This document shows positions 58,625 to 64,000 of a DNA stretch of 64,000 bases, one piece after another. Position numbers and translations under genes: made by a program. The notes under the pieces were generated by a model that was not told the DNA's origin, did no database searches, and worked only from the letters and a program-made list of their open reading frames with translations. Source of the stretch: Nemopilema nomurai (Eukaryota; Cnidaria; Scyphozoa; Rhizostomeae; Rhizostomatidae); assembly GCA_003864495.1 (NCBI GenBank), contig ML133387.1:1398228-1462227 (forward strand), read 5' to 3'. Numbering within the stretch: position 1 is the first letter of the stretch; each line of letters opens with the position of its first letter.

Positions 58625-58978
58625 TTCACTTCATACCGGATTCACTTCATACCGGACTCACTTCATACCGGATTCACTTCATACCGGATTCACTTCATAC
58701 CGGATTCACTTCATACCGGATTCACTTCATACCGGATTCACTTCATGTCGGATTCACTTCATACCGGATTCACTTCATACCGGATTCACTTCATACCGGA
58801 TTCACTTCATACCGGATTCACTTCATACCGGATTCACTTCATACCGGATTCACTTCATACCGGATTCACTTCATACCGGATTCACTTCATACCGGATTCA
58901 CTTCATACCGGATTCACTTCATACCGGATTCACTTCATACCGGATTCACTTCATACCGGATTCACTTCATACCGGATT
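58625..58978. repeat. 16-bp minisatellite, about 22 copies
   Basis: Unit TTCACTTCATACCGGA, almost perfect; one copy has GTCGGA and one has CTCACTT. As 16 is not a multiple of 3, the reading frame rotates through all three frames and no stop arises in two of them, giving a spurious 191-codon frame. Confidence 0.97.
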
Positions 58979-59290
58979 TATTACACTGTGTCGGATTGGT
59001 TTCATACCAGACTTTAGTTTACACGACAGTAGTTACTCCGCCCTGCGGGGTTTCAGTCTTTTGCTTCGGAGTCACGTATTTGAGTCACGCCATGTGAGCA
59101 ATGGTCTTTCAGGTTTCACCCAATATCTTTGTGTTATTATTTAATTAAATCCTTTCCTCCTAAGTTTTAGGTTCGTCATTGACAAGGAAAGTATTATTTC
59201 CAACCTTCATCTTTTTAGAGATGAATAATATATTTAAAAATAACCATGAGGTGGCTACTAATCTGAAAATCGTGCGCAAGACCAATCACT

Positions 59291-59350
59291 GTTGTGAAGA
59301 AAACTTTCACTGTTTTAGCATCCATCTGGTTTTCTTTAATGGTCAAACCA
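59291..59350 (+). repeat. dispersed repeat fragment, shared with 52227-52287
   Basis: See the other copy. Flanking AGACCAATCACT here matches AGACCAAACACT at 51961, so the pair includes sequence on both sides of the LTR insertion near 52.0 kb. Confidence 0.7.
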
Positions 59351-59633
59351 TAATTTATTGAAAAACGCGCCAAACGTGGGATTGAGGCCACAAGGTAACT
59401 GAGGTTGCGGAGGAAGTTGATACCGGATTCGAGCGTTTACACAAGCACTTTACCCAGTCCGATACGTATCGGATTAGTTTTTCATACCACTTTCGTACCG
59501 GAGTGATTTCACTCCGCAAAAGCGCAGCGGAACCAACCATTCCGGATTGGGTCTTCGTCGTGTAAACAGAAGGCCTATCTGGTGTTAAACGAATCCGATA
59601 TGAAGAGAATCCGGTATCGTGTAAACGGGGCTT

Positions 59634-60362
59634 AAAATGAAGCTTGATAAGTCTTTGCTTGTTTGCTAATCACGTTTAAGTTGTATTCTCAAGTTACCCT
59701 GCGTTTGTGCATCTTCTTTTCAAGAAACGGATGTTGTTATTGTCAATGTTGTGAGACAGCTGCCATTATGTATGCGATAACAAAACCATGGCATTGCCCC
59801 CTGAAATTCAGCCCTGTTTTCTTATGGACACAGAAGGCATCATACGAAAATATTTACATTAAGGTGCATCTGCATAGGCCTAGGCCCATTGGTAAGCGTA
59901 ACTGCATCCCCCTCCAGAGATGCTAAGAAGTACCTTAAGAAGTAGCACGTGTGAACGACAATTCTTTGAATAGGCCTTCGAGTCTTTAACTAACGCACTT
60001 ACAAATTATTAAAAACAAAAGCATCATAAATATAAACGAATTCTTGATTTACCTTTGTCTTCGCACTTTCTTCACAGATTTAATCCGCTCAATAGTCCTT
60101 TTTCAACACAACTATTTGAGAGAAATGGATCATGTTACTTTCAGTAACGATACAAATCACTCCACACTCACACACGGCATTGCAAGGACTTCCTTTTTAT
60201 TGGTCACGTGAACTGTAAGTTTTCTTCGTCGTCCGAGAATGCGTTCTCTTGTGTTCTAGCGCTCGCTTTCTGCGCAGTTGCAGGAATTTCTGGTAACTAA
60301 AGCGAATTTTACTATGAGCACTGATGATTCTTAAACTCAATTGACGTAACAGTAACTTACTG
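59634..60362. other. no feature recognised
   Basis: An 87-codon plus frame (59663-59926) shows no domain. A CACGTG E-box lies at 60205-60210. Confidence 0.35.
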
Positions 60363-60519
60363 CAGGGGCGTAACTAGGACATTTCAAGGACAGGGGTTTC
60401 GTGGTAGAAATGGGGCATAAATACATGGATTTCCATTGGAATAGGGCAAAATTCCCTTACTTGTCAAAAAGGGCAGGGGTTGTAACCCTCACAACCCCCC
60501 CCCCTTAGATGCGCCCCTG
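60363..60519. mobile_element. short hAT-like MITE
   Basis: 157 bp bounded by CAGGGGCGTAACTAG at the left and TTAGATGCGCCCCTG at the right, inverted copies with two or three mismatches. An internal run of C residues (60494-60504). TTACT on both sides may be a partial target duplication. Confidence 0.65.
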
Positions 60520-61938
60520 TTACTCCACGTGCTCCGGTGTGTTTCATCTGCTACCCTAGAGTATGAGAGTCGTGCTCATAGACTTGCGTGATCGTGAAAA
60601 GCGCTGATTAGCCTAATTCTAAACACTGCATTCAATAGCTATTCTGAAAACATAGCAATAAAGATGGCATGATTATCTCTATTACCTAAATACAATGCAG
60701 TACAGGTTTCCCGAACGCTGTACTTTATACACACAACAATAGACCCAACTAAACTATTGATTGCAATGCAGACAGTATAGTCATGTGATCGATTAACAAC
60801 CAACACGTGACTCAGGTGTTTGATACATTCTTGTGATTAAGTGGAACAACTTCCTTGAAATTGTCAATCTTGTAAGACTAATTTGGTTTCCTATCGCCGG
60901 AAGAATTTTTTCCCCATAAAGTTGTCAACCTTAAAAATATTGTCCGCATACCAAAGAATCAGTAACCTGTCGATTAAGAAACGGAATAAAATCATCTCAG
61001 AGATACACGCTTTCTTATAAGGAACCTACCTCAAGGCCTAGTTCCAAAAGTTCCATTTTCGTCTCACCAGATTTTGACCTCAAATCATCAGATTTTATTA
61101 CCAAGAGTTCCTTATAAGTTCCTTAAGATCTCACTTTCGCTGTTTTGACTACAATAAGCCTTAACACTTAATAGAGAGGGGGCGAGACGGCATATGCGGA
61201 AACTACTCAATGAAGCACTTGACACACGAATATCAAACAATCTATGCAAGTAAACAATCTAGTTCTTGATGCTTGCAGTAATAAAAATTCTTCAAATCGA
61301 AAAGTTCCTTGAGATTTCGTTTTTAGTAGTATAAGTTCTTTAAATATTTCGGCCTTCTACATAAAAAAACGTGTATTTGATAAAACAACATCAATAGATT
61401 ATGTTGCTTCGAATAAAAAGCGTGTATGTCTGCATTAACAATCTTGAAGATACAATCCAGCATTAACACAGCAAAATTAGAAGGTCATTTAACTGCATTG
61501 AACATACAAAATATTATCTTACCTCAACTGCCAAGATAGAAAAGTGAGCCAGTCGATACAAAAAAGGCTGAAGTGCTGATCTTTTCCTCCTTGTTGGTAT
61601 GGGCCTATTCCCTCGTCCACTTTATTTACTGGCCTTACCTTACAAAAGCAATGCACAAAATAAGCAGAAAGGTATTTGCTTTTATTCCCGTTGCGAGGCC
61701 CTTAACTGAAGTTCATTGCTCGGTTTCTGAACCAAAGAACTTCAAGGCCGGAAGAATGTCGCCCATAGACTGTAATGTTTATAATAATGGCGCATTGAAA
61801 ATGATGTTAGAGAATTTAGAAAAGACTCATCTTGTGTTTAAGCTGGCATAAAATTGGCCGTTCAATGCTTTATTCAAGACGGGTTTGTGTGAGACGTTAA
61901 CACGCTTTCACGAGTTGAATGAACGTGAAAACAAATTA
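60520..61938. other. no feature recognised
   Basis: No convincing exon on either strand; the 92-codon plus frame at 61573-61851 has no recognised domain. Confidence 0.35.
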
Positions 61939-63194
61939 AAGGCTTGTTTTCATATAACGTATTTCGACATATTTCATCGCAATGTAGGGTTCACGATTAT
62001 TGCGACATATGAAAATTGCAAAACGTATTTCATCCTAATTCGCCGTAATTCTACCGGAAACACCGGATACGATCACGTGACTGCAGTAACATATAGTCTT
62101 TGGGTACAAATATGGCACGTTATCTTAAATTATTTGGCGGCAAAAAAGACAAGGGCTTAAAAGAAACAGGAAAATCATTTGCTATATCAGGCGCAATAAA
62201 TCATGGGTTATTGCTGCAGCGCAATTTGATAGTCATTATAACCATTTTTAGAAAGGAGAAACAATTGCTTACACGGAAAAAATATTGGGAGAAGAGGTTT
62301 TGGATTCGGAAAAGTTTCCAAGAACGCAAGTGGTCTGGCCATTTTCAAGCACTCATTTAAGAACTGAGGATATATGATAGAATATTTTTTATTTCCTGCA
62401 TGACTGCCATGTTGAAATCAAGGTGTGCATTTTTCAGATCGAGAGCTACTTTGTCAAAACAAGATTGAGCTACCGTATTTCAATGTATTTGAAGTTTTTC
62501 TGATTTTCATATAATTCATCGACCGTAACTCGACTTAATTCGTCGTATTTGTCGGGAGAAACAATTTTTTTTTATTTCTTCCGATGAATCACGTTGAGTT
62601 ACATTCTATTACGATTATTTATGTGGTAAATCTTAAATAATGGGTAATCGATGAAAGAATATATTTCGTCAGGGACATTATCAGGCTCAACGCAGGCTGT
62701 CGTTAACAATGGTTTCTTTGTTTTGCAACCAACGCTTAAAACTGCTTGTCTGACGCAATATCGATTGCTTTGTTTTGATTTGTATGTAGGTCTATTTTAG
62801 CTTTAGAAAATTACGTAATGTTTGTTGTTGTTTTCACCTGGTTTCCATGACCAGGGTAATATAGAAAATTAAATAAATTGAGCGCAACTATCAGAAAATT
62901 TCAGAAAAGAGGAGAGGCAGAGAGAGAGGGTTTGAAGTTGCCTCACGTAAGAATGTCATTCTGTGAGCGAAATAATCATCATAACCAATGAAAGTGAGTT
63001 TTCTTTAGTATCACTGGGAATTTGATTCAGCTAACAGGGCCTTAACTACGACCTTACGAGATTCCCACATTTACGTTAGGCGGTTGTCATAAAATTTGGT
63101 CGGTTTTCATATAACGGAAATAGTCTTAGCAATTGATCGTAGACTCTGAATTGCGATGAAATACGTCGAAATACGTTATATGAAAACAAGCCTT
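61939..63194. mobile_element. 1,256-bp non-autonomous TIR transposon
   Basis: 44-bp terminal inverted repeats, 61939-61982 and 63151-63194, with 43 of 44 positions matching. They begin AAGGCTTGTTTTCATATAAC. The interior has no open frame that looks like a transposase. TTAA occurs at both borders (TTAAAGGC and GCCTTAAC), so a TTAA-targeting superfamily is possible but unproven. Confidence 0.85.
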
Positions 63195-64000
63195 AACTGC
63201 ACACACGAAATGATTGTCCAACGCGACTCACTTTATGCTGGAAAAGCTGCTCTCGTAAAAGTAACAAAGCGTTTTTGGAACCAGTCACACGAAAACTGTA
63301 TCTAGATTACTCTATCAAAGATATTTGAGCTGCTTGAGCAGTTTTTGCAAAAAAATGTTTACCATGCTCACGAAAAAGTAGCATGATAAAATGATCCTTC
63401 CCTTATTCCATGCCATTTGTAAATTAGTTTTGTGTTTACTTCATGAAGGAAATCATGATATAAATGTAAATTAAAGTTTAAATTTTTTATTTTTAAATTG
63501 AAAGCTTAAATTAAAGAAATGACATTGTCGACGCCCCACAGTGTACCTTTTCATCCCTTGTTTCATCAATTTTCAAGATATGTTATTCAAATTAAAGGAC
63601 CTTTCTACCCTAGCTTTTCAAGGCGAATTTCGACAGTGTTGGCATGGCTCGATGGGCGCATGAGCGAAGTAGATCGTTAGCCTGGGTTCAACTTAGGTTA
63701 CCTGCCTTTACATTTAATTAAAAAAATTCTTACCCTGGTTAGCGTTTTCCAGGTTAAGTTTGAACAGGACAGCAGTTTGAACAGATTAAAAGCAGAATAT
63801 AGTATAGTTTGCCATTGTGGGACAAGTGAAAGACTGTCTCTTTAAACAAAATGAACACAGAAAATGCTTTATGATGCATATTGTAAAGAATAAATCAATT
63901 TTAACTAAAGCCAAATCTGCTCTCTAAGGAGTTAAAAATACGTTAAAACCTAAATATAGGCAATAAAACAGAATATAAACTGCAAGCTGCCTTTTAACTG
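63195..64000. other. no gene recognised at window end
   Basis: A stretch at 63680-63775 (AGCCTGGGTTCAACTTAGG ... ACCCTGGTTAGCG) resembles the AACCTGGGTT-rich interior of the 57.1 kb TIR element and may be an old relative. The rest is AT-rich. Confidence 0.4.

Larger units (their letters stand above)
58562..59633. mobile_element. probable TIR transposon remnant holding a minisatellite
   Basis: The right end reads (reverse complement) AAGCCCCGTTTACACGATAC then CGGATTC. At 58562 a degenerate AAGCCTCGTATCGGAT may be the left end. Between them CCGGATTC/GTTTACAC motifs recur (59003-59050, 59420-59530), and 59120-59395 looks like unrelated sequence inserted in it. Borders are tentative. Confidence 0.45.

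Noticed and set aside
58522..59097. 191-codon plus-strand frame with a FIPDSLHTGFTSYRIH repeat
   Set aside because: It is produced by a 16-bp minisatellite that cycles through the frames; the overlapping second frame shows the same peptide shifted. No start context, splice or homology support.
1..64000. tRNA, rRNA or viral genes
   Set aside because: I looked for tRNA B-box-like GGTTCGANTCC motifs with a matching A box and for rRNA-like conserved blocks and saw none; the only retroelement pieces are LTR-type fragments without pol or env.

Overview
The window is eukaryotic nuclear DNA, AT-rich, with many short exons carrying canonical GT/AG splice sites, several non-autonomous transposons and minisatellites. 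There are no operons, ribosome binding sites or rRNA/tRNA genes that I can see. It reads as an invertebrate animal, perhaps a marine one such as an anthozoan cnidarian. That placement rests on gene content (a full-length TTC3 gene beside an SLC26A11-like gene) and general texture only, and no marker fixes the species.

The main gene, on the minus strand from about 47.3 kb down to about 4.0 kb, is an orthologue of TTC3, a TPR-containing RING E3 ubiquitin ligase. I assembled 38 coding exons by hand from splice sites, reading phase and the match to the TTC3/DZIP3 family. They run from an ATG at 45795 to a TAG at 4625, about 4.67 kb of coding sequence (about 1,555 residues). Order along the protein: N-terminal region, TPRs near 41.2-39.8 kb, acidic linker, second TPR-like block (33.1-31.2 kb), Cys/His-rich zinc-binding-like region (30.5-29.4 kb), Lys/Glu-rich linker, winged-helix-like domain (26.7-24.3 kb), coiled coils (24.5-18.9 kb), Pro-rich and low-complexity region (13.8-11.5 kb), and a RING-H2 split between 9.1 and 4.7 kb. 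All junction phases agree except at two places, 45753/45311 and 37128/34340, where one small exon each is unresolved.

From about 49.8 to 53.1 kb there are weak plus-strand exon candidates, including a possible type II membrane protein, that I cannot name. From 56.8 to 54.2 kb on the minus strand is a complete three-exon gene for an SLC26A11-like anion transporter of 581 residues: transporter core plus C-terminal STAS domain. The plus-strand candidate at 53.0 kb and this gene would converge, with poly(A) signals at 53140 (+) and 53965 (-).

Mobile and repetitive DNA: a terminal-inverted-repeat (TIR) element just upstream of the last TTC3 exon (4767-5269); tandem arrays with 20-bp and 15-bp units around a coiled-coil exon (18.7 and 19.1 kb); a GAA/TTC tract beside a 38-nt microexon (27.05-27.22 kb); an internally deleted BEL/Pao-like LTR element nested in a TIR element (57.1-58.0 kb); a 16-bp minisatellite that seems to derive from a neighbouring transposon (58.6-59.0 kb); a short CAGGGGCG-ended element (60.4 kb); and a 1,256-bp TIR element (61.9-63.2 kb).
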